Positions 29,130 to 45,729 of a stretch of DNA of 64,000 nucleotides are shown here, piece after piece. Where the stretch lies: assembly GCF_028372415.1 (NCBI RefSeq), contig NC_092874.1, forward strand, positions 333,454,651 through 333,518,650. Reading direction: 5' to 3'. This DNA is from Notamacropus eugenii. Taxonomy: Eukaryota; Chordata; Mammalia; Diprotodontia; Macropodidae. A model generated the notes under the pieces. It searched no databases. It was given only the letters and a program-made list of their open reading frames with translations, and was not told where the DNA came from. Every line of letters starts with the position of its first letter. Within the stretch, counting starts at the first letter, position 1. The position numbers and the translations under genes are program-made.

Positions 29130-29260
29130 CTTTCAGGAACTGTGAACCTTTCCACCTGTCCAACTTCTGACTTTCTTTATATATCTTGTCTCCAAAGAGT
29201 GTGAACTCTTTGAGATCAGGAATGTCTTGATTTTTCTATTTGTATCTCTAGTGCTTATTT
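29130..29260 (+). mobile_element. L2 LINE 3' end
   Basis: TGTCTCCAAAGAGTGTGAAC, TCTTTGAGATCAGGAATGTC and TTTGTATCTCTAGTGCTTA match the last part of L2. Confidence 0.6.
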
Positions 29261-30289
29261 CCATGGGCAGCAGTAGCAGTGCCCCACCCTCCAAAACATA
29301 AAAAGAAAAATAAGCACATCACTGAAACATTTATAAAACGCACAGAAGGAAGTTAAGAGACATACACAGGCAGAGTGTATCGGAATTATCATCTTAAATT
29401 TATAATATATATATATTTTTAAAAACCTCTATTAATAGAGACTCATGGTTTCACATATATTCTTCATTTCTCTTCTTTCCGTATGAAAGTGATTGTTCTT
29501 TTTGATGTTTTTCAAGTTCATGATTGCCCAGGGAGAAAAAACAAAAAAGAGAAATTGCAAATCAGTGCAGGGCAGTATAGGCAACCGGGACATTAAATTT
29601 GAAATCTACAACACCCCACCTCCCCCCCCCCGCAAAATCTCTCTAAGTTATATGTATTGGAGATCCGTGGTCTCATGCGCATGCCCACTTTTCTGTTGTT
29701 CTTGGGAAATTTATATTGCCATGTTCTAGCACTAGGGGCTTGACTGGAGTTGAAAGGGCAAATGAAAAGTGAAGTGTGTTTCGATCTCCAGTTTCAGAAG
29801 ACTCAGAGGAAGGGACAGATTACGAGTGGGGTACACAATTTGTACCCTGGGTCAGGGCTGAGGTGAAAAGGATTCATTCACCATGACCAAGTTAGGAATG
29901 ATGGCTGAGGACTTTTTATTGCAAGAAAGGGAAAGTAAATCAGCAAAGTCTTGACAGTTGCCTCAGGTACAATGGTCCAATTAGAACTGCAGGAGAGCAG
30001 TCATAGAGAAGGGGGAACTTCATCAGATGACAGATACAATTGTGCCATCACACAATAGAGGAGGACTTCAGTAGCTGACAGTTATGGTTAGGTATAGCCA
30101 GCTTCCCAGCCTTGAAGGTAGAGCCAAGTGATAAGAGTCTAGGCACCTTGCTGAAGAGCTGCAAGAGGCAGAAACATATAGATCAAAGTGAAAGGAATGT
30201 TCCAGCCATGAAGCAAGACCGATGGCCTCCCCAAACCCCTTGTCAGTTGGATTGCTGAAATAATCTCTTAACTTGTCTCCCTGTATCAA

Positions 30290-30885
30290 GTCGCTGACTT
30301 CTCCAATCCATTTTTCACACAGCTGCCAAAGGTAAATTCCTGAAGCATGGGTCTGACCATGGCTGTCCTGGTTAGTAAATTCCAGTGGCTCCCTATTGCT
30401 TCTAGGATCAAATACAAACTCTTCTGTTTGACATTTAAAGCCCTTTAAAACGTGGCTCCAAACCATCTTTCCAGCTTTATTATACGTTACTCTCTTCCAC
30501 ATATTTGCTATGCCTCACATACAACATTCCATCTCCCATTTCCTTGGCTTTGCACAGCTGTCCCCCAAACCTGGAATGTTCTTCCTCCTCCTTTCTGCCC
30601 CTTTGAATCTACAGTTTCCTCTAAAACTTAGCTGAAGGGAGTCTACTTGCCTGGGACAGGAGTGTGTGAGAATAATTCCACTTTCTGGTCTCTCTAGATG
30701 CTCGTGCCTACCCCCAGGTATTTATTCTGCATATATTTATAGATGAATGTCCATGAATAGTCTCCTCAACACAGTGTAACCTCTCTGACAGCCGAGACTG
30801 TTTCATATTTGCTTTTGTATCCTAAACACCAAGTTCAGGACTTGGCATGTGTTTAATAAATGCTTATTAAAGATTTTGTTCCCTT
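30290..30885 (+). mobile_element. L2 LINE 3' region
   Basis: CCAGTGGCTCCCTATTGCTT, TCAAATACAAACTCTTCTGT, ACCTGGAATGTTCTTCCTCC and finally TTTAATAAATGCTTATTAAA, in the order of the L2 3' end. Frames are broken throughout. Confidence 0.8.
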
Positions 30886-31499
30886 TCCTCCCCGAAGTAT
30901 GAGTCTGTGGGGAATTGTACCCATTTGTGTTCATCTCATATGGACTGAGAATGACTCCATTGTTTATTTTCCACTATGATTTACTTTGCTATTCTGCCTA
31001 TGTTAAATTCTTCGTTATTTGATTTAACGTCTTTGCCTGGTCTTTGGTACATAGCGCATTGCATGGAGAGAGAAGATGAAAATTAGCTTCCACAAGGAAA
31101 CCAAGTACCAGTGGGATGGCAAGACAGAGAAAGATACCTCTGAACCTCTGATTTCTTTGGTTGGAGAGCTCTTGGGAGTGTCCCCCCCACTCCCTCTAAC
31201 AATGCAAATTGACACTTGTTCTGAAACTAACAATTATGACTTGAATGTAAGTAAATGTGTTTGCCTTTTATAGATTGGTTTAAAAATGTAACTGAACAAT
31301 ATGTTGCCTATAAGAAACATATCACAGCCAAAAGTCAAATGTAAGATGAGAGGGTAAACTAAATTTTACTTTGGTTGATAGTTCAAGAACACATAGAGTT
31401 CCAATGATTATAGCCAACAAAGTTGAATTCAAATGAAAAAGAATTCAGAACAATAAACAAGGAAATTTTATAATATTTAAGTATATAATTTATAATAAT

Positions 31500-31725
31500 A
31501 ATTGTCATTTATATGGTATTTTATGGTTTACACAGTGTTTTATAAATATTATCTTATTTATCCTCACAAGAACCCTGGGAGAGTTTTACAGATGAGGAAA
31601 CTGAGGTGGAGAAAAGTTAAGTGACTTGCCCAGGGTTATACAGCTAGTAAAGTGTCATAGATCAAATGTGAAGTAGGTCTTCCTAACTCCAGGTTAGGAA
31701 GTGCTCTACCCACTGCACTGTAGCA
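31500..31725 (-). mobile_element. MIR-like SINE
   Basis: ATCCTCACAAGAACCCTGGG, GATGAGGAAACTGAGGTGGA, GACTTGCCCAGGGTTATACA, ending CTACCCACTGCACTGTAGC. Near full length, antisense. Confidence 0.75.
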
Positions 31726-31783
31726 AGATGGAAAGCCAGGGAAGGAGCAGGAATTATTAGAAAGGTAGAGTTGAGAGAACTTG

Positions 31784-32050
31784 ATTGTTGTGTTTGTCCT
31801 TCGTTGCTGAAGAAGACCATGCCATCAGAGAAATAATGACATGACTTGCTCTTGACTTTGTTTTGAGTGAGGGAGGGCTGTGCAGGTCACCAGCCTCACT
31901 TCTCCTCCAGAGTTATCTGAATCCAGTGACCAGATATTTATCAGGATGACTGGAGATGACCCAGGATGCACTGGGAGACCTTGGCCCCTTTGGGCCAAGG
32001 TCTTTGCAGGTGCTCACTTAGGGTGAGGTAATGCCCATGCATTGAATAGG
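31784..32050 (-). mobile_element. SINE/LINE-tailed repeat, body and tail only
   Basis: Minus-strand copy sharing body and tail with the element at 34236-34550 but lacking its tRNA head. Its 5' part instead matches the element at 5515-5755 (GGCCCCTTTGGGCC, then TGAGGTAATGCCC), so a longer relative of the family is likely. Confidence 0.6.
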
Positions 32051-32079
32051 CCTAGCCAAAGTAGGATAGAGTAGTCATC

Positions 32080-32490
32080 TGGGTCAAAAGCAGCTGAAAG
32101 GTCAAGGAGGATGAGGCCACTTTATTTTTTTAAAGGCCACTGGATTTGGTTATTAGTAGAGTTAGCAGAGTTATTGGTGACATTTGAAAGAGAAGCTTCA
32201 GAAGAATGGTGGACATTAAAGTCAGAATGCAAGGGGGTAGAGGAGAAAGTGAATAGTTAAAGAAGTGGAGGTGCTAAGTGTAGATAACTTTTTCAAGTTT
32301 AGGAATGCAGAGGAGGAGAAAGATGCAATGATAGGTAAAAGAAAATCTTTTTTGGGATTGGGGAGACTTAAGGATATCTGAAGCCAGATGAGGAGTCAGT
32401 GGAGCAAGAGAGATAGGGATGAATGAATCTGAATTAAGGGCACAAGTAGAGGGACAAGATTTAGTGAGGAGAGACGATACCTCTGCTTCC
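32080..32490 (-). mobile_element. L2 LINE ORF2-derived fragment
   Basis: AGCAGCTGAAAGGTCAAGGA, GGCCACTGGATTTGGTTATT and GTTATTGGTGACATTTGAAA are the complement of the L2 ORF region coding near the LLDLSAAFDT-type motif. Frames are lost. Confidence 0.65.
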
Positions 32491-32499
32491 TGTGATTTG

Positions 32500-33285
32500 C
32501 AGGAAGGAAGAATAGACGCCAAGCAGAGTTGTACCTAGAGTGGGTGAACTGGATGTTGTGCCAAGGTGTCTTTGCAGGTGGTTACTTCCTCTCACTCCCC
32601 TCGCCACTTCACACAATTCTAGAGCAAGTCAAGACATCATCCACATGATATTATGAGTCCTCTTCTAGAAGGAAGGGCTAACCATAACAAAAGATATTCA
32701 ATAGTAACTATTGTCTCCACACCATACCTTACAAACAATTGTCAGCAAGTCCAAGCTGGGACAGGGATACAGCCTCCCAACCCTGTGTCTTGTTACTAGA
32801 GTCTCTAAGCAACCCAGCCATCACCTTCCAAGCTGTAACTAGGGTGTGTTTTGCCCTCAGGGTGCTGATGTTGGGACATTCTTCTCCCATCATTTTCTTG
32901 GAAACTACATTATCTCACAGCTGTTCCTCCCCTCCTTATCCTCCCCACCCCTTGTCCTGTAATGGCTGAGTTTGGACCTTGGGGAGAGAGACAACCCCCT
33001 CACCATTTCCTTATCCACTTGTGAGTGGATTGTCTTCTACAATATCCTTCCTGTTCAACTCAATTTGTGTTGGGTGCCAAAATTCTTGGTTGTTGTTCTG
33101 CAAGAAAACATTGGCTAGGGAACGTGTCATAACCTGTTATGCTAATAGCAGGATGGCAATAATAATAAACATTAACTTCCAGTCATGCAGCTATCAGTAC
33201 CTCCTGACCCAGAATTCCTAACTCCCTCTCAGCCTACTTGCCTAGGATCTTTACTTATATTGATAGAGAAGAGGTGAGGAGGTCC
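32500..33285. other. Intergenic stretch with no recognised element
   Basis: Moderately GC-rich, between an L2 fragment and 7SL-like copy 2. Nothing beyond short chance frames. An unrecognised old repeat is possible. Confidence 0.4.
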
Positions 33286-33287
33286 CA

Positions 33288-33540
33288 TGTATACACTTGT
33301 GATCCCTGCTGCTGGGAAGGCTAGCATTTGTGAATTTGCTTGAGACTGGGAATTCTGAGCTTCAGCAAGACTGAAGCTCATCTGGTGTCTGCACTAATAT
33401 GGTGAGCCCTCAGGAGTGGAGGGTCACCAGGCTAATCTGAGAAAGGGCATAGCAGGTCAAATTCCTGTGTTGATCAGTAGTGGGATTAGGAGAAAGAGAG
33501 TTGGGGAGGAAAGGAGAAAGCAGTGACATTAAGGTATCTT
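33288..33540 (+). repeat. 7SL-derived repeat, copy 2
   Basis: Shows GCTTGAG, GGTGTCTGCACTA, ATATGGTGAGCC, GGGTCACCAGGCTA, GCAGGTCAAA and TGATCAGTAGTGGGAT in 7SL order. About 12 bases between GCACTA and ATATGG are absent (33391-33402), and part of the AGGAGGGG-GGAAACG region is missing too. After GTGGGAT it leaves 7SL and runs into GGAGAAAGAG, a purine-rich tail shared with copy 3 through TGACATTAAGG. Confidence 0.65.
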
Positions 33541-34235
33541 CAAACTTTAGTCCTCTCTATTTATAGATTGTCTGGTTTTCTGTCTGCCACATGGTGGCAC
33601 AAGGCTTTTTATTATAGAGGGTGTGACAGGATATAATTAGTACTAAAGTGCAGGGAGTATCAGACCCAGGGAGGCACAGCCAGGTTGAAGTCATTATAAG
33701 AGGAAGAAGAAGAATTATCTGGGCAAAACAGCAATCGTATCGTTGAACCCAGGAATTCTGGCAGAAGTCTGATGATCCTAGAGCCAATGAAGGCTGTAGA
33801 AGGTCTCAATGTCTATTGTTAAGACCAAACCTAAAGGAAATGCAGAGTGCTGGACTTTTTCCTCCACTTCATCTGATTGTATAGGAGAAATATCTTTTCT
33901 GGAGAAATAATGCCTACTTGCCTGTGATGGGGTGTGGGAGAATAATTCCACTATGTGATTCCTACTATTATTTATCTTGCTATACTTTTTTTTCTTTTAA
34001 ATACTTGGTAGAGTCACCTACTTATTTGATTTAAGGGACCTGTGTGGTCCCCTGTGTGATCCATCAAAAAGCATGCATTGGAGTGGGAATCTGAGCTGTA
34101 TTTACATAATTATGATTGCTCTGAATACTCTACATGGAACCTAGAGAAGTGAGGAAGATCCAGAGTTGAGGAGGATGTGTGGAGCAGGGTAAGAATCAGG
34201 GAAGGCTTCACAGAGGTGACACCTGAGTTGTTTTT

Positions 34236-34550
34236 TATTATTGTGTTTGTCCTTCATTGCCGAAGATCATGCTATCAGAGTAATGATGACATAACTTGCA
34301 TTTGACTTTGTTTTGAGGGAGGGAGGGCTGTGCAGGTCACCAGCCTCACTTCTCCTCCAGAGCCATCTGAATTCAGTGACCAGATATTCATCAGGATGAC
34401 TGGTGATGACCCAGGAAGAGGCAATTGGGGTTAAGTGACTTGCCCAAGGTCACAGAGCTAGTGAGTGTCAAGTGTCTGAGGTGAGATTTGAACTCAGGTC
34501 CTCCTGACTCTTGCACTGGTGCTCTATCCACTGCACCAGCTAGCTGCCCC
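34236..34550 (-). mobile_element. Full-length tRNA-headed SINE with LINE-type tail
   Basis: On the minus strand: head GGGCAGCTAGCTGGTGCAGT, GACCTTGGGCAAGTCACTTA, body with ATCCTGATGAATATCTGGTC and GGCTCTGGAGGAGAAGTGAG, tail GATCTTCGGCAATGAAGGAC. The head is the same as in the RTE-tailed SINEs, but body and tail differ. The tail resembles the LINE end at 7035-7054. Confidence 0.75.
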
Positions 34551-34799
34551 AAGTAAACCATGGAAGAAACAAGGATTTTAAAAGGTGGGGAGAGGTAATG
34601 TGTTCCAGGAATGAGGAATTGTTTGTAAAAAATTCTCTAAAGAGGGAGATAAAACATTTAATTTGGTGAACAGTCCCATTTTGGTTGTAATATATGATGC
34701 ATAAAGAAGGATAGTATTTAAATACTTGTTCTGGTGGACAAATAAATTTTAAAGTTTTTTAATTTTCCAGGAAAGAAAGGGGGAAAAGGGTATCATCAA

Positions 34800-34935
34800 A
34801 AACAGACACTGATTAAGCAGCTATAGTACTGTACTCAGGGGACTAAACTAGGCATTGAGGATACAAAGGCACATCTTATGGTCTTTGTCATCAAAAGGTT
34901 TACAATCCAGAAAGCCACAATATGGAGATATTATA
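34800..34935 (-). mobile_element. L2 LINE 3' end fragment
   Basis: ACTAAACTAGGCATTGAGGA, TACAAAGGCACATC and AAAGGTTTACAATCCAG follow the antisense L2 end. A further weak fragment may lie at 36320-36440. Confidence 0.55.
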
Positions 34936-35859
34936 ACAATTGGTGACTGTTCTGTGTAAAATGAGATGTGAAAACTTCAATTTTCTCTGGTTAAAAATTA
35001 ATGTTAGTACTGGTACTCAGAGGGTGATTTGATGAGTCAACTTATCAGAGTAGGACAAGTAATTTTGGAAAGTCTGAGAAATTGTTGCTAGGGTAAAATG
35101 TCAGGAAAACATCTCTTTCAAGTGGAACAATTAATGAGATCCAGGTAACTAGTCATCTGACATTGTGAAGGTATTGCAGTGAATAATATTGACATAGTTA
35201 TGATGAAAAATGGTAGCAGGTTGTAGATGAAAAATGGTAGCAGCTTGTAGTCCCCAGCATTGGTGAGAGGAATTGAGGCACAAGGTAGGACAGGTTCTTA
35301 AGTATAGAAAAATAATACAAGGAACTCAGTTACTGTTATAAAGGTTTAACCTGGATTTGTTAGGAAGCTAGTACAATGATTATAGTTAAGGTTTTTCTTC
35401 AATGCCTCTTTTTCAAACTTTAGATAGGAATCAAAATATTTTCTAACAACCAAGTCAGCAGTATTTCTCACATTTTTAATTGACTGTATTTCCTTTCCAC
35501 TTGCCCCCAACTCCTAATATTTACTTTTGAGAGACAGCATGGAGTAGTGGACACAGAGCTAGCCTCCAGGTTAAGAAGATGGGTTCAAGTCTTCTGACAC
35601 ATACTATCTAAATTCCTGTGGGAAAATCAATAAACCTGCCAGTGCCCCATGGAAATTTCTAAGATTGTAAGTTGCAAAGAAAATGCTGATTTGTAATGGT
35701 AAGGGGAATTTCCCATATCAATGAAATCACAGGTTTAGCTGAAAACAAACAAACTCTTCAATATTTCAATGGATTTGTGATCTTATCAACGTGGCTACTT
35801 CTTCCAAGTGAAGAAGACTGGGGGAAATGATAACTCTCTTTATTTGAAGGACTGTAATA

Positions 35860-36090
35860 GGGAGTTAGGTGTCCAAGTGGATAGAGCGCTGTCATCGAGT
35901 CAGAAAGACCTGAGTTCAAGTCTAGCCTCACTTACTAAGCTGTGTGATCCTGGGCAATTCACTTAACCCTTTTGGCCTTAGTTTCCTTATATGTAAAGTG
36001 AGACAGAGAAAGAAATGGCAAACCACTTCACAGTATCTTTGCCAAGAAAATCCCAAATGGCGTCACGAATGGGAAACGACCGAAAAGGAA
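35860..36090 (+). mobile_element. tRNA-headed SINE with RTE-like tail
   Basis: GGAGTTAGGTGTCCAAGTGG head, TCACTTAACCC, AATGGCAAACCACTTC, and GGCGTCACGAATGGGAAACG tail. Upstream of the SLC25A6 pseudogene. Confidence 0.75.
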
Positions 36091-36562
36091 AAGCTTCCAA
36101 ATGATTGGAGATATACGCAAGTAGATCAAGTTAGAGAGGTGGTGAGCTCTCTTTCCTTGTATGTCTTTGAGAAAACCCAAGAAAAATGCTTTTTAGGTAT
36201 GTTATGGTGGGGGTTCCTTTTATGTATTGGTTTGACTAAATGGCCGTTGAGCTCTCTTCCAACCTCCAAATCTGTGGAATGGAAGGTTTCACATAAAGAA
36301 CAGTGAGAAGCCCAGTTTGGCTGAATCATAGGGTGCTAGAAGTAATTTAAAGGCTAAAACAGTAGGTTGGAGAAAGGTTGTAAAGGGCTTTAAATGCCAA
36401 AGAGTTTGTACTTGATCTTAGATAGAATAAGGACTAATCCCCTTCTCAGACTACTCGGATAGGCTCTTTATAGTAAATAGTTATTATTTCATAAACATTA
36501 TTAGATATCTATTTCTATGTTTACCAAATTATTTATTATTTATTTCACTGATAAAAAAGGGG

Positions 36563-38365
36563 GTGTAAATACTTGTGATTCTTGCCGCTGGGGGTGCTAT
36601 AATTTGTGGATTGCTTGAGATCAAGAATTCCGAGCTTCAGCAAGACTGAAGTCTAGCCTTTCGTCTGAGCTGCAGCAAGGGGCTGCGTGCAGGCGGCAGT
36701 GGCTCCCCAGCTTTGGCCCTCTCTCACCCGGCTTTCTTTCTCCAACTCCCACCCCTCCCCCCTCGGTAACCATGATGGGGCAGGCCATCTCCTTCACCAA
36801 GGCCTTGCTGGCCGGTAGCATGGCTGCTGCTATCTCAAAGTCAGCGGTGGCCCCATCGAGAGAGTTAAGCTGCTCCTGCAGGTGCAGCATGCAAGTAAAC
36901 AAACTGCTGCAGATCAGCAGCACAAAGGCATTGTGGATTGTACAGTCCGAATTCCTAAGGAACAAGGGGTGCTTTCCTTCTGGCGGGGTAACTTAGCAAA
37001 CGTCATCAGATATTTCCCCACCCAGGCCCTTAACTTTGCCTGTAAGGATAAGTATAAGCAGGTGTTTTGGGGAGGAGTGGACAAGCACACAGAGTTTTGG
37101 AGGTATTTTGCTGGCAATCTTGCCTCTGGTGGTGCAGCTAGAGCCACTTCTCTCTGCTTTGCCTACCCCTTGGATTTTGTGAGAACCCGCTTGGCAGCTG
37201 ACGTTGGGAAATCTGGCACTGAGAGGGAATTCAAAGGCCTGGGAGACTGCCTTGTGAAAGTCACCAAGTCTGATGGAATCCGTGGCTTGTATCAAGGTTT
37301 CAATGTCTCAGTGCAGGGTATCATTATCTATAGAGCAGCTTACTTTGGCATCTATGATACAGCAAAAGGTATGCTCCCAGATCCCAAGAACACTCATATT
37401 GTGATAAGCTGGATGATTGCACCAACAGTGACTGCTGTAGCAGGTGTGGTTTCTTATCCCTTTGATTCAGTAAGGCGGCGAATGATGATGCAGTCTGGGC
37501 GCAAAGGAGCTGATATCGTACACTGGGACAATTGACTGCTGGAAGAAGATTGCTAAAGATGAGGGTGGCAAAGCTTTCTTCAAGGGTGCCTGGTCCAATG
37601 TTCTTAGAGGCATGGGTGGAGCTTTCGTGCTTGTCCTGTATGATGAACTGAAGAAAATAATCTAAGTACATCCTAACTAAGGAACCAGTGAATATAGATG
37701 ATGCAAAATACTTAACCATGCTTAGCATTTTGGACCATTGACCTTCTAGAAATTCCTGTTGTCTTTTTATCCAGGACAGATCATATTTTGTAGGGGAGCC
37801 AGAAAAAGGTCTTAGAAAAAGGGACTCATTGATTGTGATCCATTATTCACACAGTGGAACTGATGATGATTCAGTATATTGATCATATGGTTTTTGGGAA
37901 AATAACAGTTTCTGTGGGTCCAAGGAGGCAGATCAACTTAGACCATCTAGTTTAAATGCTCTTTTGTAGGACCATAAATTTGTGTTTAAGTACTAATTTT
38001 TAAAAATCATGTCTCCCATTTGTAGTTAAGCACTATATATACTATTTTGCACAGCTGACCATTTGGCAGTTATGATGATCTGTGTTGGGCATTCTGCTGT
38101 TAAACAATAAATACAAAGAAGACTCTAAAAAAAAAAAGACTGAAGTCTATCTGGTGTGTGCACTAATATGGTAAGCCCTCAGGAGTGGAGGGTCACCAGT
38201 CTAACCTAAGCCAGGGCATACTGGTCTGGGTGAGAAACATGAAGCGAGTCCACCTCCTGTGCTGATCAGTGGTGAGATTAGGAGAAAGAGGGGGTGGAAG
38301 GTAGGGAGGAAGGAAGAAAGCAAAAAGAGGACTTTGGTTTTTTTTAATGACATTAAGGACTCTGT
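36563..38365 (+). repeat. 7SL-derived repeat, copy 3, split by the SLC25A6 pseudogene
   Basis: Left part 36563-36655, right part about 38136-38365. Closely resembles copy 2, including the CTTCAGCAAGACTGAAG segment, the same loss between GCACTA and ATATGG (38160-38171), and the same departure from 7SL into a purine-rich tail. It keeps the GGTGAGAAACATGAAGCGAG stretch that copy 2 lacks, so the two are independent copies of a common derived source. Confidence 0.65.
36656..38135 (+). pseudogene. SLC25A6P: Processed pseudogene of ADP/ATP translocase (SLC25A6-like)
   Basis: Intronless copy of an adenine nucleotide translocator mRNA: 5' UTR, start codon at 36772, stop at 37663-37665, 3' UTR with AATAAA at 38106-38111, then an A-run. 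Residues point to the SLC25A6 paralogue: [39 protein letters not shown] and the ending DELKKII. The carrier signature and RRRMMM nucleotide-carrier motif are present. It is dead: one base is missing near 36852 (after AVAP), shifting the frame, and the frame breaks again near 37525 in the DIMYTGT stretch; substitutions include F to C in LNFACKD. A 14-bp direct repeat AAGACTGAAGTCTA flanks it at 36642-36655 and 38136-38149, the mark of L1-driven retroposition. The host element is a 7SL-like repeat. The symbol is descriptive only. Confidence 0.93.
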
Positions 38366-38429
38366 CTGAAATGTTCTGTGTGGAAGATAGACTGGAAAAG
38401 GGTAAGACCTATGGTAGAGAGGTCAATTA

Positions 38430-38880
38430 GGAGAGTATCTCAATAGTATATGGTAGTGAACTAGAGTGAAAGCTGGGTAAATGGGGAGGAAGTGACATGT
38501 AAGACATCGTGGAGGGGAAAGATAGTTACTGACAAGGGATGGTTGGGTAGAAAGACTCAAGGAGGGCTTCATGGAGAAACTGTTGTTGAGTTGGGCTTTA
38601 AAAAGGGGAGGTGGGTAGAAATCCAACAAGCAAAGAGAAGGAAGAAAACGGGAACAACGGATCTCCTGCAAGTAGGAGACTGAAAGATATCTGTAGAGCC
38701 TTTTGGCTGTGGCAGAGAATGCGTGGAAGGGAATAATATGAGATAAGATAGGAGAGAGGGAACTGTGCCAGACTGTGGGTGGGCAGGGGACCAAAGGACT
38801 GGTAAAGAAGTTGTTCCTTTATTTTGTAGGTAACAGAGAATGAAGACTTTTCAACAAGTGTGTAGGAGCTTTACATAAGA
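38430..38880 (-). mobile_element. L2-like fragment, diverged
   Basis: GGGCTTCATGGAGAAACTGT, TGAGTTGGGCTTTAAAAAGG and the later GTAGGTAACAGAGAATGAAG resemble the antisense L2 layout, with many differences. Confidence 0.45.
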
Positions 38881-39014
38881 AAGATTATTAGCAATATGGG
38901 GAACAGACTGGAGGTAAATACTTACTAGGAAGCTAGTAAGGGGAATGAGGGTTTATATCAGGGTGGATTTGGCAGAAGTAGGGTCAATAAGATTCCCCCT
39001 CCTTTTTTTTTTTT

Positions 39015-39480
39015 AAAGATTTAAACTTATTTATTTATTAAACTTATTAAACTTATTTTAATTTTCAACATTTATTTCCACAAGATTTTGAGTTTCCAAT
39101 TTTCTCTCCATCTTTCCCCTCCCTCCCCACCCTCAAATAGCATGCATTGATTACCCCTCCCCCCTCTTAGCCCCTTCTCCTTTAGTTTCTTCAAGGGCCA
39201 GATGGATTTCTATACCCCATTGCCTGTATATCTTATTTCCCAGTTGCGAGAACAAACCATTTTTTAACATTTGTTTCTAACACTCTGGAGTTCCAAGTTC
39301 TCTCCTTTCTTCCCCAACCCAACTACCCCCATTAAGAAGGAAAGCAATTCAATACAGGTTATACATGTAAAACATCTCCGTAAGTCATGTTGTGAAAGCC
39401 CAACTATATCCCCCCCCGCCCATTATTCTGTTTTCTCCTTTGCCCAAGTCCTTTTTCTAAAGCGTTTGCTTCTGACTGCC
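39015..39480 (-). mobile_element. LINE-1 related 3' region, minus strand
   Basis: CACAAGATTTTGAGTTTCCA, CATCTTTCCCCTCCCTCCCC and GCATGCATTGATTACCCCTC are the complement of marsupial L1 G-rich 3' UTR layout seen elsewhere in the window. It ends just upstream of the RPS6 CpG-rich region. Confidence 0.55.
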
Positions 39481-39929
39481 CCTCCCCCGATCAATAATAT
39501 TACAAAGGCCCGGAGGTGGTCGATGAATGTCTCGTACGGCCAAAAGCAAACAGGTCCGTTTGACTGGAAGGCGGAGCATGTTATGAGAATGGGGAGTTAA
39601 GAGAAGTAAAGAAATACGAGGGCATCTGGAGGTGATGAAGTAGGAGACGCCACACGGGGACCAGAAAGAACAAAAAAGGCGCCTGGAGGGGAGGGGGGAC
39701 GGAAGAGGAGGGCTCCCCTTCCCGCAGGCGCGGGTCGTTGTCATGGAAACCAACGTTGGAGACTGGGGTAGGCCCAGGACGCCTCGCATTTGCCATCCCT
39801 GGGTTCCCCGTCCGCGGGTCCCCAAAGGCCGGCTCCACAGCTGAGCTCTGAGACCTCACTCAAGCAGAAGCGGAGCCAAACAGCCTCGGAACCAGGCCGG
39901 GAAAACGAAGCCGCGACCAACGTCGCAGG

Positions 39930-40163
39930 CTCTACGTCAGCGCGACTTCCGGGAAAGCCGTCCGTCAGAGCGAGGTCTCCTGGGAAACCCACTTCCACCA
40001 TTCGGCTCTTTCCCACCGCCTCCCCCTCCCAGGAAGTCCCGCCTACGAACGGCTCCGTCCTCCTGCAAGATCTCGCGAGATCTACGAGAGCCTATGTGAC
40101 CCGCAGGGAGCGGAAGTCGAGTCTCTTTCCCGTGGCAGGTCTGAAGCGGGCGGCTGTGCAGAG
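39930..40163 (+). promoter_or_regulatory. RPS6: RPS6 core promoter, TOP start and 5' UTR
   Basis: Seen: a perfect palindrome TCTCGCGAGA at 40071-40080, the known BANP/Kaiso-class promoter motif; ETS-like CTTCCGG near 39947 and GCGGAAGT near 40110; and a pyrimidine run CTCTTTCCC at 40123-40131 just before the short leader. The run matches a 5' terminal oligopyrimidine start, expected for ribosomal protein mRNAs whose translation is mTOR-controlled. No TATA box is seen. The start at 40123 and the 41-base leader are inferred from the human RPS6 5' end. Confidence 0.8.
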
Positions 40164-45720
<5,557 letters not shown>

Positions 45721-45729
45721 TGTTTTGTT

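Noticed and set aside
30068-30502. 144-codon minus frame as a gene
   Set aside because: It is the complement of an L2 LINE 3' region.
32739-33221. Two adjacent plus-strand frames (76 and 80 codons) as coding exons
   Set aside because: No recognisable motif, no suitable splice context and no domain; likely chance.
36882-37535. 217-codon frame as a functional ADP/ATP translocase gene
   Set aside because: No introns, N-terminus out of frame, C-terminus lost, A-run and direct repeats: a processed pseudogene.
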